This document shows positions 1 through 11,660 of a stretch of 64,000 bases of DNA, piece by piece. The stretch comes from Pollenia angustigena (lineage: Eukaryota > Arthropoda > Insecta > Diptera > Polleniidae), in the NCBI GenBank assembly GCA_930367215.1, contig OV884059.1:13912945-13976944 (forward strand). Direction: 5' to 3'. The notes below the pieces were generated by a model, which worked only from the letters and a program-made list of their open reading frames with translations, searched no databases and was not told where the DNA came from. Both the position numbers and the translations under genes were made by a program. Position 1 is the stretch's first letter. Each line of letters opens with the position of its first letter.

Positions 1-125
1 AATTACATTTTTCCATTTCAGGACACATGAGAGGTAGGCGTGTCCTTGGACCGATTTGTCCAAAAATTCATATTTTTCTTAACTTAGCTATTTTATGCTA
101 GTGTACCAAATTTCAAAAATTTCAG

Positions 126-284
126 ACAACACCTTCTATTTATGTCCCTTCGTTATATGGGGACAAAGCACTGTGCAACGTGCCTGTGGAAACCATAAGT
201 TCTGAATCAGAGTCATATTCGGACGATTTGGATATACAACTTAATAGAATGCGATTTGCAAGTCCAGGGCCTTCAACATTATAA
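126..284 (+). CDS. Possible terminal coding exon, unrecognised (52 residues)
   Basis: An acceptor-like tttcaaaaatttcag is followed by 52 sense codons and TAA. The frame begins TTPSIYVPSLYGDKALC and ends in an acidic-serine run (SSESESYSDDLDIQL) then MRFASPGPSTL. A second acceptor-like tttcag lies at about 16-21. Composition and balanced codons look coding rather than random AT-rich sequence, but the rest of the gene would lie left of the window. It could be the C-terminus of a host gene or of a transposon protein; I recognise neither. Confidence 0.3.
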   Translation, partial: TTPSIYVPSLYGDKALCNVPVETISSESESYSDDLDIQLNRMRFASPGPSTL

Positions 285-908
285 ACATAATACGAATATT
301 TTTTTTTTTTTGATATTTTTGTAATAGATAGCAAAGTATCTCTACGTTAAAGTAAAGAAAAAACAAATGAACTGAAAATTTTCGGGAAATTTTTAATTTT
401 TGCTGCTACCTAAACGGTGTTAAGAATCATTCCTAGGAAGTTTATATGCTCTAGAAAATTGTTAAAATTTTTGTAGTTGATTGTTTCCTTGGATTTTGAA
501 CGGTTTGCTACCTAAGGACCTGAACAGGTTAAAAAAAATCGAATTTTTTTAAGTTTTTTTGCGATTTTGATCTTGAAGATGAAGTTTTTTTGATTTTATA
601 TGTTCACGATTTTTGTTCTTTATGGCAAGAGCTTCAACTTTGTCTTAGATGATAAATCAAAATTCCGAATGGTTTGCAAGATATGAGCCTGAGAAAATTA
701 TCACTTTTTTGCAAAAATGACGCCATAAAACAAGTGCATGACTTTGAGCAAAACTGGGAGACACGGGTATTTTTTTTTGTTGTTCTTTTATCACGTTTTT
801 TGTGTTGCACTGTGATTTATAAAGGAATAGAGGAAATACGGCATAAAAATACACAAAAATTTCAAAATATGAACACAATTCAAAGCAGAATTTTAAAAAA
901 TTGTAAGT
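285..908. other. AT-rich sequence without a recognised gene
   Basis: T-rich and A-rich stretches with short chance frames on both strands. No domain, terminal repeat or RNA gene was seen. If 126-284 is a real exon, part of this would be its 3' UTR. Confidence 0.5.
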
Positions 909-3031
909 CTGGGGTCTAATTACCGCATACGATATCGAGCAAAATTTATCGAAATTTTTTTTTGTTTGTATCATGGCTCTCGATATCGAATGAAATGTAT
1001 CGTAATTTGAGATGCTAGCATTCGATATCGAGTAACCAAAGCCATTACAACAACTCTTTAGTTTTCATTCGATACGTCAGTGTCTATTAGGGTATTCATT
1101 TAATCGACCTTTTGCTTTAATCGGTTAATCGCTCGATTAATTAACCGAGGTTTTGGTTTAATCGGTTAATTTTGTTTTTCATCGGTTAACCGATTAATAA
1201 AGTTTTTTTAAAAATTAAGTAATTTCAATATATAAAAATGCCGTAATTGTTTATTGTTTATAACAATTCTTGAACCAAAACGAGCAAACAATTGTTTAAA
1301 ATAAATATTGTTGTGTTTCAAACAAAATAAAAATGTTAATGCTGTGTTCATTGTTTCGTCATAACTGTACAGTAGAAATCTAAATTATAAGCGGTAGCCC
1401 ACAACAGTCATATCGTTGGCTTAATATGCAAACTTGCTAATTCAATTTCAGCACATTTTTCCGGAGAGACAAAAAACTTTTTTATTTCATATGTACAGCT
1501 TAAGGGAAAAACCAAAAATATAGTTGATTTAACACACTGCAAGACTCAAATTGAAGAAAAACTTCATGCTGGTCGATGAGGAGTATCTTTCTCTACCACA
1601 CGGCCTCAAAATCTCAATATATTTCTTGTAATTATTTTAAGACATAAGACTTTATGACTACATTGTGAATCATTTGATCGAGTTATTTATAAAAAAAATA
1701 AACTGAGATAATTTTTGTTATTTCAATAGTTAAAGGAGATCTTATAAAATAATCTTTTAGAAAAGTAATTTGGTTTAAATTTTTAGGATTAAAGCGATTC
1801 TTTTCATTAGTTTTGACAAAACTTGACTTGGAAAAAATTCTTTCACTTATCATAGATGAATATCTAATTTCTCAGTCCTTTTCCAGGATATCTCTAAACC
1901 TTTAAAATACTCCATTATGCCATTGGAGTTTTTTTAAATTTTAACACTTCTAATTGTTTCGGTTAATTCTGCTTAAAGACTGATATGAGAAGATATGAAA
2001 AGAAACAAGTAACTAAACACATACATATAAAAAGTACGTGAAACAAAAAAAGGTGTTGGCAATCAAACATTTAACCCATTTTTCGCCACATTCCTGTTGA
2101 TCGATGTTGAAGATAAAAAATCATTAAAAAACATTAAGGGTCTTCATGATGTTGCTTAAAATTAACATTTGTGCAAATGGGTAAACTTGCGAGACTCGTT
2201 TCATGAAGATCCTTTTTAAGTTTTGTGTAGTTTTAAACAATTAATGTCATTTCAAACAGAAACGTCAATAAAAAATATATTAAAAAAAAATAATCAAAAA
2301 TATAATAAAAAACTTGGAATTTGTAAATTATAAATGAAATTTGTTTTTAAACATGCATAAAGAAAGCCAAAAGACTAATATGCTTATATTATTACAAGAA
2401 TTTATTGTTTGTGATTTATTTACACTTGAAGTTTTCATTGAAAACGGCGGTAAGCATTAAAAAAATTTGTCTGTATAAATGCACAATTGAACTGCGTAAG
2501 TTTACGAGTCAAAATTGTTGGGCAAATTTAAGCAGTTTGTGTAAATGAATTCTCATACAATTTTTGACAGTTCATTTACGAGGGCGTAAGAATGCACAGT
2601 TTGCACAGTTTACGAGACTTATAAACGATATCATGAGGACCCTTATTGTAATTTTAGTCGCCGGTCGGCGGAAAATAGGTTAAAATGAAGATCACTTTTT
2701 TAAACACATACATTTTGTATATAAGACGAAACATATAATTAAAAACACAAAAAAATATGTTATAATACTACAAAATATTGAAAATTTTGTTACATCGGTT
2801 AATCGATTAATCGACTGAAATTAACCGGTTTGATCGTTAATCGAAAAAAGCCAATTTGAAATTAACCGATCACTTAATCGGGTAGTAATTAATAGGTTAA
2901 CCGATTGACGGTTAACCGAATGAATACCCTAGTGTCTATCGAATGCAGAAAAATACGATAGATTACTCGATACGATAGCTTACTCGATACGATAGCTTAC
3001 TCGATAACGAATACGGTAATTAGGCCCCTGG
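909..3031. repeat. Foldback MITE (GGGGTCTAATTACCGC family), split by a hAT element
   Basis: The left end CTGGGGTCTAATTACCGC (909) pairs with a right end ggtaattaggcccctg (3030). Inside each arm are repeated CGATATCGAG/CTCGATACGATAG words. Without the 1.84-kb insertion at 1088-2931 the element would be about 270 bp. A second copy lies at 37832-38063 in the opposite orientation. Confidence 0.65.
1088..2931. mobile_element. hAT-type non-autonomous DNA transposon, 1844 bp
   Basis: The ends are perfect 12-bp inverted repeats (TAGGGTATTCAT / ATGAATACCCTA), flanked by identical 8-bp duplications GTGTCTAT at 1080-1087 and 2932-2939. An 8-bp duplication is typical of hAT. Both subterminal regions carry many copies of CGGTTAA/TTAACCG-type words, as expected for transposase-binding clusters. 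No transposase frame was seen inside. It sits in the middle of an older foldback element. Confidence 0.85.
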
Positions 3032-3424
3032 ATTGGACAATTTGTTTGTTTTAGTTTTTCCCTTTCAAGAGATACATAAAAATAAAAAAAGTATATTTCG
3101 TATACGAAAGATTGTAATGATTTAATTATTCAGGAAATTTCAAGAAATTTTTTTAAATTATTTGCCGAATTATAATTATAAATGTATTATTTTATTAAAC
3201 AAATTGCTTTGTATGTCAATTTAATTTCTTTTAATTTAATTATTTAACACTTGTAGCAATTTATCAGTTATTGTTTGTAATATGTCAAAATTATTTTTAA
3301 GAACAGTGGACACATTTAAGTTGACTAAACGAAATATTTAGCGAAAAAATTTAATAAACTTAATTCAAGAATTATGTTTACAGTAAAACGGGCTGGTACT
3401 TTAAATATTTACATTAAAAAATAC
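3032..3424. other. AT-rich, no gene seen
   Basis: Spacer between two mobile elements; no domain or repeat recognised. Confidence 0.4.
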
Positions 3425-3432
3425 CTTAAGAG

Positions 3433-3961
3433 CAGTGTTCGAAAATAAACAGTACATTATTTAACGTTCAGCTCATACACCCAGGAACGATATCTATTTT
3501 TTTAGTGATTGTGTAGACATACACAACCCTTAATACCGTTCGTAACTATTTTCAAGAAAGAACCGAACATTGTATAATGTTCGGTTCTTCGTTAAAAAAC
3601 AGAACAATTGTAGTGATGCTGTAGACAAACATTATATTTTAATGTTCTATAATGTTTTTTTCGTGTGTGTACTTTGTTTTTGTAAAAATGTTTTTTTTAC
3701 CAGCCAAAAAGGACGAACGTTAACGAGCCGAACCGAACACATTGAAGTTTGTGGATTTTCAAAAAAAAAACCGAACGGAATTAAATGTTCACATCTTTTG
3801 TTGTGTTTGATATAAACAGTAATATTTTTGTGTTCGAAAGATGACTAACAACGTTATTTTTTTTAATGATTTTCTACACAAAACTATTAGCGTTTGTGTT
3901 CTCCCAAATCTACCGAATCGAACATTAAAAAACGATATTGAGTGTTTATTTTCGAACACTG
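3433..3961. mobile_element. hAT-type MITE, copy 1 (CAGTGTTCGAAAATAAACA ends)
   Basis: The ends are CAGTGTTCG and CGAACACTG, with perfect 8-bp target duplications CTTAAGAG at 3425-3432 and 3962-3969. The interior is a large imperfect palindrome with GTTCGGTTCGG-type words. The 529-bp length and interior match the copy at 18742-19272, which is in the opposite orientation. The 81-codon frame at 3570 is part of this palindrome, not a gene. Confidence 0.88.
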
Positions 3962-3969
3962 CTTAAGAG

Positions 3970-4665
3970 CAAATAAACTGAATATTTAGCAAACAATTTA
4001 ATTGACGTAATTAAAGAATTATAATAACAGCAAATATTTTTATCAATTATTTCCCACGGCAATCTACCCACAATAACGACTCGAAGTTTAACGAACAACG
4101 ACCAAGGATTGTCAACTAAACAACACCTGGGTCTTCAGATCTCTGTATCTTCCTTTATAAGTCTGTTTTAAATAGTTTTCACTGTTTAATAAATATCGTT
4201 TTGCGTAATTTTGCTTTTATTAAACAAAAAATTTTTTGTTTATTTTGAAAATGATACACTTGTGTTAAATAAATTAAATAGAGAAATGTAAGAAATAAGT
4301 CATTTTAAATAGAATCACAAAAATAATGTCGCTTTTTCAAAGAATGAATATATTATGAAAAATTTTTGAATGAAATCCAATAGATGCTCTTATTTAAAAA
4401 AAAAAAAAAATACAAGGAAGAAAAATTTAACTTTTATTAAATTTGGTAAAAAATAAAATTTTTTATCTTTTTCTATTTCATACGCTGGCGACCGACGAAC
4501 AAATCAGTACTAGGTGGCGACCATGCTTTGTTTTATGTTTCAAGTATTTTAGAAAATTAAGTTACTTTTTACTTTAATAATTGTTTTATTTTTATTTTGT
4601 AGCACTTAAAATAAATATACAAAATAGTAACCTTTAAAAGGGGTTTTTAGGTGTGATTCTGTTAA
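3970..4665. other. AT-rich, no gene seen
   Basis: Contains an A tract near 4398-4410. No coding frame or repeat family was recognised. Confidence 0.4.
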
Positions 4666-4883
4666 GCTGGGTTTTTGAGATCTAAGTTAAACTAGGTTTA
4701 GTTAATCTTAAAACATATTTCCAAGTTTGTATACAAAATTTTGAGGGAACAGCTTAGTTATGCTTAAAATGTTGGTCTTTAATAAAATAATAATAAAAAA
4801 ATCACATTTCGCTGGAAAAAATTCGAGTTTCAGACTACGTTAAACTAAGTTAAAACGTATACCACATCTCAAAAACCCGGTCT
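4666..4883. mobile_element. TTAA-flanked MITE, copy 1 (GGGTTTTTGAGATCT family)
   Basis: The inverted ends read GCTGGGTTTTTGAGATCTAA and, reversed, GACCGGGTTTTTGAGATGTGG. The left flank is TTAA. The right flank is TTA followed by another element and then TTAATG, so the original right flank was also TTAA. TTAA duplications suggest piggyBac-type mobilisation. Other copies are at 26847-27059 and 53773-54135. Confidence 0.7.
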
Positions 4884-4885
4884 TA

Positions 4886-5892
4886 CAGGCCTGTTCTGAA
4901 AATCACATTGTATGAAAGTGATTTGAAATCACAAGAAAGGTGTTCTGGGCATATTATTTTGTGATTTCAAAACGTTCAGCTACGTAAACAACTTTCTGAA
5001 ATCACTTTGTTATTTTTGCGACTATTGTAAGATAGCCGTCATAATAAATTACTTAAATAAAATATTCAATGTGTTGTTTATTAATTATTTTTGCAATAAA
5101 CTATTTTACTTGCAACAAATCCTTTAAAAATAAGAAAATTCGATGACACTAAAAAAATGATGTTTGCTTTTGAGACTTCTGTTGTGATTTCAGTTTGTTT
5201 TTTTTTTAGTTGAATTAAAGATCGCTAATTTGATAACAGCGGCATGAAAGCAAAATGTAATATTTATTAAAAATCGTAAGAGCTGTAAAGAATCACATGA
5301 AAAAATCGCTTCTATCGCGAAAATGACTAAATTCGCGAAAAATTGCAAGCTTGTAAACAAGCCCTAAATTTTTTTTGAAATCGCTAAATGGGTAAAAAAT
5401 TAACAAAAAAAAAAAAAAAGGCGAAAATTCGCGAAAATTTTTTATATTTCAAACGAGCCATAAAATTGATTGAAAGTCCCTTAAACTATAAGGAATGGCA
5501 AAAATTCGGTAAAAATGTCTAAATTAGCGGAAATTCGCAAAAATTTGCTATCAGCGGCATGATAGCAAAATTCTATTATTTATTATTAATCGTCAAAGCT
5601 ATAAAGAATCGAAAACTTATAGAAACAAATTGCTTTTATCGCGAACATGGCTAAAATTCGCAAAAAATTGCAAAATTTTAAACACACCCTAAACTTAATT
5701 TGATATCGCTAAATCGGTTAAAAAAACAATTTTTTGGAAAATAACATAAAAAGCGTTCTTGTGCTTTCGACAATTGAAAATCACACCGAAAACACACAAA
5801 AAACGGTGTGATTTACAGAACACCACAAAATCACACGCGTGATTTTAAAAGCACATGTGATTTGAAATCACGTGATTTTCAGAACAGACCTG
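4886..5892. mobile_element. 1-kb terminal-inverted-repeat element, TTA duplication
   Basis: The ends are CAGGCCTGTTCTGAAAATCAC and, reversed, CAGGTCTGTTCTGAAAATCAC, flanked on both sides by TTA. A TTA target and CAGG-type ends fit PIF/Harbinger. The interior repeats words such as AAATTCGCGAAAAATTGC and GATAGCAAAAT, and has TTTGAAATCAC subterminal motifs. It landed in the right-hand TTAA of the neighbouring MITE. No transposase seen. Confidence 0.65.
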
Positions 5893-6589
5893 TTAATGTT
5901 TTATTTTCAAGTTATTTTTCTTTTATTTTCAAAAATTAAATTTCAAGTGCTTAAAATTTAACTGAAAATAAACTATTTTACTAATATTCACTTGATATCA
6001 AATTCCTAATAAACTGGAGAATGCTATTGAAATAAAGCGTAACAAAAGTATATCTCAACCCTTGAAACTAAAAATTCGAACTTGAATACCAATTGTTTTG
6101 CACTTAGTTTCCAGCAAAATTGCTGATTGGGTAATGTTAAAAACTGTTGTAATTGGAGACGAAATAAGACATTTTGGTTTTAAAATGGGGTTTTTGGGGG
6201 AATTCAAAATTAAAATTGGGAACACTTGCCAAAAATTTTCTGGCAACACTGATTTCAACTCACGGCAGCGATTTTTTCACTTGAACAATCCTGTCGAACA
6301 CAAGTTTATGTATTATTTATTATATTATTTAGAGAGCCAGTAGACTTGTATTTTTCGACAAAGTTTTAAAATGCGGTCTCAAATTGACTATTATGTTGAC
6401 CGAACATTTTACGAATTTAACGAAATGTAGCTTTTACAACTGCACTATTTTCATAATAGAGTTTTAAAACTTCAGGTAAATTTTTCCATCTGTTCCATCG
6501 AAGGAAATACTGCCAAAGAAGACATTAAATGGAACCCACAGGGTACCCGACCCTAAGGAAGACCCGCTCAAACAAGAAGACGGCAAGTT
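5893..6589. other. AT-rich, no gene seen
   Basis: Short frames at 6055-6343 on both strands overlap each other and show no domain or codon bias. No repeat family recognised. Confidence 0.4.
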
Positions 6590-6776
6590 CAAGGCGAACT
6601 AAGGAAGGTGCATATCAACATATGGTGTTTTTTCGGATGTCGTCTTGTCTAAGTTTGTATAAAAACTAGTTTTTTATGTAAACAAACCTATTTTTAACTA
6701 GCAATATTTTTGACAATTCGACCACAGGAGCAGTATCGCTGTAGAGTTGACCTCACCTTCTAGTGAATTCGCCTTG
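6590..6776. mobile_element. MITE of the CAAGGCGAATTCA family
   Basis: The left end is CAAGGCGAACTAAGGAAGGT and the right end, reversed, is CAAGGCGAATTCACTAGAAG. It shares its terminal word with elements at 18452-19867, 33734, 43593-44044 and 61903. Confidence 0.5.
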
Positions 6777-7959
6777 GTGTAATAACGCGGAATGAAATAG
6801 AATTGTTAGCATTAGGAAGAAGTGATTGGAAAATTTTTATTGTGGCCTTATGTCCGGGAACTTGGATAAAAACAATCGATACTTTTTAATTTCAAAGTGA
6901 TTTAACTAACAAGTTTTCATTATTTAAGGCCGTTTCATACTATCACACGAGTCTTTAGTATTCTTACGAAAATGCTTTCCTGATCTAATTATTGCTTTAA
7001 AAATTTCCAAAAAAACGAAAAGAAATTATCATTACAGGGTTGTATTTTCCTTAAAATACGTAAGACTAGTGTGACAGTGTAAATTACCCTTTATATGTTA
7101 TTTTGTACCTATCAAAGACACAAACCTTTTTCTAAAAGAACTAGAGGTCGATTTATTGACATTAAATAAACATTTGTTTCCTTGTTAAGGGCCAAATGCG
7201 GAAATCAATTTTGTTTGCAACAAAAAATAAAATTCTCTGTAAGATGTTGCCACCAAAAATAGACAAATAAAAACAAGCAAATCGGCTAAAAATTTTATGG
7301 CGATTTTATGATGCATATAAGATTTATGATAACATGACAACAGCTAACAATTAAATAAACATGTGTACTCGTCAGTTGAACACAAATACAAACATCTAAA
7401 TATATGTATGTGTGTAAATGCATACACACTTATGTATGTATTTTATAGAATCATAGAAACAAATTGCATATAAATTGCAATTCAATTTAAGTCACCCAAG
7501 ACATTTTATTGTAATATATAAATAACAATATGTAAATTTACAGTAAGTTTCAAAAGTATTTTACCAATTAAAAATATTTTGTCTTCTTTAAGGGCAATTT
7601 ATACTATTTCAACTTTCATGACATTTGGTAAACTAACAGCGATTAAAGAAATGCAAAGTTTTTAGTAAGATCTATAACGATCATAAAACTAAATCGAGTC
7701 AGAAATTCGTTTTAGCTTCTGCAGTGGTTCATTTATAACTGAATGCTGAAATATGTCTCTCTCATCTATCTGTACCTGCAGTATCGGCTTAACCCCATGG
7801 TGCTCTAAACATTGGTGAAAAACAATGCATTTACAAATGGTGGTATGTGCCGTGATTACCCACACGACACAAAGGCTGAAATTTTAAGTGTATGATCCGG
7901 CAGAACCATACACTTGTCCCATGCCTAGGAGCTGAAGATATTTAACCTCCATTGCTGAA
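6777..7959. other. AT-rich, no gene seen
   Basis: Contains short TGTA/TATG-type microsatellite runs near 7400-7440. No coding or terminal-repeat structure was recognised. Confidence 0.4.
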
Positions 7960-8720
7960 AAACTCTAACGGAGTCTAATCGCATGATCTTGGTGGCCATT
8001 TAAAGTCGCCAGAACGTAAAATTGCGCTTTCTGGAAACTTAATACACAATTAAGCCAAAATCAGTCGGGTTGTGTGGCTTGCGGCATGGTCTTGTTGAAA
8101 TCACTTTTTGTTTAGTTAATAATATTCAATTTCAGGCCGAACAAAAAGCCGGTTATCATACGGCCATGGCTGAGAACGCCGTGGAATCAACAAATTAGGA
8201 TTATCTTTCTTTCACTAACAGAAGCGGTATTTTCGACAGTGCGCACATTGCAATGCTGCACAGGCCTGACCACATCGGTAACGCTACCAGTCTCTTTAAA
8301 TTTCTTTAAAATCCTGCACAGTAGGTCGATTAATACGATCATTATCACGCCGTAATGCTCGAAAAGTGGCTACATCTGCAGCCATATTCTGTAATTCGCT
8401 TAGCTTAAGCTAAATCTCGATCGCTAAAACGCCTTAGAAAATACAATATTTAAAAATTTTAGCGATGACATTAAAAGCTACAATTGCGGCGAATAAAGTT
8501 TTTATGGCACTGCCAAATTTAACAATGCACGTTACAGAATTGAATTCGTAGCCAAAAATTACTTAATCAACTTTCTAGATTTTTAGCGATAGAGATTTAG
8601 CTTTAGCGAATTACAGAATACGGCTGCTGGACCACCAGTTTTGTAGTAATTTCTTAGTTTTTAACTATTTGTACGTGCTCTCTAGTGCTCTTTTACAATA
8701 ACTAAAGAAATAAAACTGCA
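7960..8720 (-). pseudogene. Decayed Tc1/mariner transposase, split by a MITE
   Basis: Read on the minus strand with several frameshifts and stops. The N-terminal helix-turn-helix part gives NYYKTGGPA, then (after the inserted MITE) ATFRALRRDNDRINRPTVQ, then KFKETGSVTDVVRPVQH and RTVENTASVSE. Further on, the catalytic core survives as FQQDHAASHTTRLILA and WPPRSCD. The order and motifs match Tc1/mariner-superfamily transposases with a DUF4817-type N-terminus. The middle, including the first catalytic Asp, is not recognisable. Confidence 0.7.
8379..8626. mobile_element. 248-bp MITE inserted in a mariner, 3-bp duplication CTG
   Basis: The ends are CAGCCATATTCTGTAATTCGC and, reversed, CAGCCGTATTCTGTAATTCGC, with inner AGCTAAATCTCGATCGCTAAA arms. 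CTG flanks both sides (8376-8378, 8627-8629). Removing the element and one CTG restores the mariner reading frame (TGGP-DVATFRALR). The 3-bp duplication suggests a PIF/Harbinger-type transposase, but the CTG target is not typical TWA. Confidence 0.7.
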
Positions 8721-8878
8721 GCCAGACGAAGTTTGTTAATAAAAGGGCGACGCTGTATGCGGGCCACGCTTTACTTTTTTCCTCTCTCTCCGTCTGTCTG
8801 CCTTTTAATTTCTGTTTTGTAAAAGGGGTCTTCGATCATATGTATTTGATTTGGGGAGGGATCGTTTTTATAACTTAA

Positions 8879-9058
8879 GGGCCAGTTAGCTGAAAGCAAC
8901 AGTATTTTAACCTTATCATAAAAAAGTAAGACCAACCTATTTCCTACAGATTGAGACATAACATCTTACTGATAGATATAATCGTTCTAGTTCCTTTACA
9001 TACAACAAAATGAAGCAGCTGATTTGCAACGTTACTGTTACTCTCAGCTAACTGAGCC
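8879..9058. mobile_element. TTAA-flanked MITE (GGCTCAGTTAGC family), uninterrupted copy
   Basis: GGGCCAGTTAGC at the left pairs with GCTAACTGAGCC at the right, with TTAA at both flanks (8875-8878, 9059-9062). The 180-bp sequence matches the element at 51081-51900 without its insertion, so it serves as the empty-site reference. piggyBac-type mobilisation is inferred from TTAA. Confidence 0.75.
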
Positions 9059-9062
9059 TTAA

Positions 9063-10019
9063 GTTTTAGAAATAATCTTCTTTTTTAACTGTGCAAAAAC
9101 TTTTTTGACACACTGTCTGTATAAATATCTATCCCGAATGACAACTAGCAATTTTTGGCTTGCATATGATAAATGTACTAGATATACATACATATATTTT
9201 TTCTTAATAACGTCTTGCTACAATTTTTAGTACTTAGACTAAAATTGGAAACAATATAGAAAAAAACCATTCTAAACATATTGTAATGTCTGCATATCAG
9301 AAAAATCATTCATTTATCATGTGCTAAAATGTTTTATAATCTTTTCTACATACGAAACAAATTTTCATTCAATTATCTGTTGCTATTTACTTTTATAGTT
9401 TTTTTTTTTTTTTTTTTTTTTTTTGTCAAAAGATTCGAATACAAATTCGTATGCTTTTTCCCAAAACTAAAAAAATATTGAAAATTTATAACATTTTCAT
9501 AATCGTTTTGTTGAAATTATTTTTGCTTCAGTGATTCATATTAATTGTTAAATACTGTTGAAATTGTCTTGTTTTTAAATAAGACTTGTTTTTAAATAAG
9601 ATTTGTACACGTAAAGATTGTTTATTAAAAAAATATATATGTAGTATATAATTCACGAACGATCTTATATTATATATAAAATGTCAAAATTGTCATTTAA
9701 CTTGTGTGCACATTTCAATTATGTTCAAAAATTACGAAAATAACTGTACGTGGCATGACCACGTTTTCCCTAAACGTCCATACAAGAAATACATACCATA
9801 CTTATCTCGATTTAAGAAAAAAAAAAATTGAAATTGTTACGGCTCGTGTTTTCGTTTTTTTTTTTTATTTTCATTATTTAAATAGTAAATGATTTTCTCC
9901 ACGATAAACATTAATAATGGTTGGCAATTTCATGAAAATTTAAATAAGACATAAAGGCCATTTTTGTCGAAGATATTAAGATATGTATGTATATATATTT
10001 AGCAAATTCTATCAGGAAC
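9063..10019. other. AT-rich, poly-T tract, no gene seen
   Basis: Holds a long T tract (about 9400-9424) and a short tandem word TTGTTTTTAAATAAGACT at about 9570-9600. Nothing coding is recognised. Confidence 0.45.
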
Positions 10020-10760
10020 ATAGGCTGGGTCTCCAATCGTCTCTGTTCGCTATGTCGAAGTTCGTTTACGGAGTTTCCAGTCTGCCTTAAAATGGTTCGC
10101 CCCCATGTTGTTTTTGGGCTTCGCCTTTTTTCTCGAACCCTGTGGGTAACATTCAACCGTTTTGTGGCAGATTTTATTTTATGACTTCCGTTGAGTATGT
10201 CCGAGTCTGTTATATTTTATTCTATTTATTTCAAGTAGTTACTCCTTGGTAATAACACGGGGCCACCAGTTTTTTAGGATGTTTCGTAGGCATCTTTTGG
10301 TAATCTGAATTTGAAGTATCCAGGTTTCTGATGCATATAGGAGATCTGTTTTAATGCAGGCATTAAGTATGTTTATTTTAGTTAAAGGTGCAAGCAAGTT
10401 TGATATCCAGATATTTCTCAACTCGTGGCACACGGTTCTTGCCTTGTGTATGCAAGAATTGACGTCCTCGTCAGTACCGCAGGTTGTAGTTAATACGCTT
10501 CCTAAATAGCAAAAATTGTCGACTATCTCGATTGGGTCGTTGCCAGTTATACTCATTTGCATTTAATATTCATGCATTTCGTTTTGCTTGAATTAATTTT
10601 TGGGCCTTATTCCCATGCCGTTAATGCTAAATCATCTAGTTTACTTTGCATAGCTTTTTTGTTTTTGACCAGTAGTACCAGGTCATCAGCGTAGCCTAGA
10701 TCTTCCAGTTGTTGTTTATTGTATACCTCTGCTTAGGAAGTAAGGTGTAATCTCCCTTAA
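10020..10760 (-). pseudogene. Non-LTR retrotransposon reverse-transcriptase remnant
   Basis: Minus strand. From high to low coordinates: LEDLGYADDLVLLVKNKKAM holds the YADD catalytic box (about 10670-10720), followed by LDDLALTAWE and KINSSKTKCMNIK. Then an intact stretch at 10239-10562 reads VDNFCYLGSVLTTTCGTDED, IHKARTVCHELRNIW and LLYASETWILQ. After a frame break comes a C-terminal block KRRSPKTTWGRTI. This order is the 3' part of a LINE-type polymerase. It is 5'-truncated, as usual for LINE copies, and has stops and shifts. The clade is uncertain. Confidence 0.8.
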
Positions 10761-10960
10761 GGGACATTTTGCTTATCCCTTTCGCCGGATATTGTAACCT
10801 GTTAACCGACACAATTAGAGATTTCACTCTATATAGTTGTTTGTTTTTGTTTGATTTTTTGAGGAAGAAGTATTCTTAGTATATATATGATTATTACATC
10901 ACCCTTTAGATCTCTTTTTCTGAATTATGTAGTATCCATCGAAAATGTCTACAAATATCG

Positions 10961-11660
10961 GGTGTTTTTTTAGCTGCATGTGAACTTTCGATATCGATAA
11001 ATATGGTTTGACAGCTGAGAATGAAAAACTGTGTTGACATTTCTGTTCAGTATGGTTTGGCAAGTCATCACGATTTGTTTAACGCTAAAACAACGTTTTC
11101 ACACTGTGGAAATTTACATAAAAGAAAATCTCTTCGCGAAGTTCATAGAGCACTATATTTTACGAAGCTCATTTCTTGTTAAATGGCTACGTCAATAAGC
11201 AAAATTGCCGGAATTGAAGGGAAGACAATCCTTAAGTTTCGAAACAGTCATTATTACTTCCATTAAAATTTACTTTTTGGAGCGGTTTACACGGAAGCAC
11301 TATAACATCCATTAAAATTGACTGTCTGATGCGGTTAACACGCTTTTTAAAGAAACAGCTGCTACGGTAAATGGGGAGCGCTATCGTGGCATGCTGACTA
11401 AATTTTTTTTTCCAAAAATTTATCAGCTAAACATCAACGAAATTTGGTTTCAATAAGACGCTGCCACTTGCTATACAGCGCCCTTAACAATTGAATTATT
11501 GCATAATCAATTTAGTCACAACTTTATTTCCAGAAGTTGTACTGTTCAATGGCCCCCTTGTCCGTGCGATTTTAACCTCTGGATTACTTTTAATGGGACA
11601 ACGTTAAGTCATTTGAGAAACTGTTAGTCATAAAACTAATACCGATTCTAAATGGTTGTT
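10961..11660 (+). pseudogene. Decayed mariner-superfamily transposase, + strand
   Basis: After a T-rich possible terminus (GGGTGTTTTTTTAGC at about 10960) comes an N-terminal remnant LTLKQRFHTVEIYIKEN. Further on is a catalytic remnant INEIWFQ-DAATCYTAPLTIE, then HNQFSHNFISRSCTVQWPPC. The tryptophan-phenylalanine-Gln/Asp motif and the following WPP are recognisable; stops and shifts break the frame. The right terminus was not identified. Confidence 0.6.
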
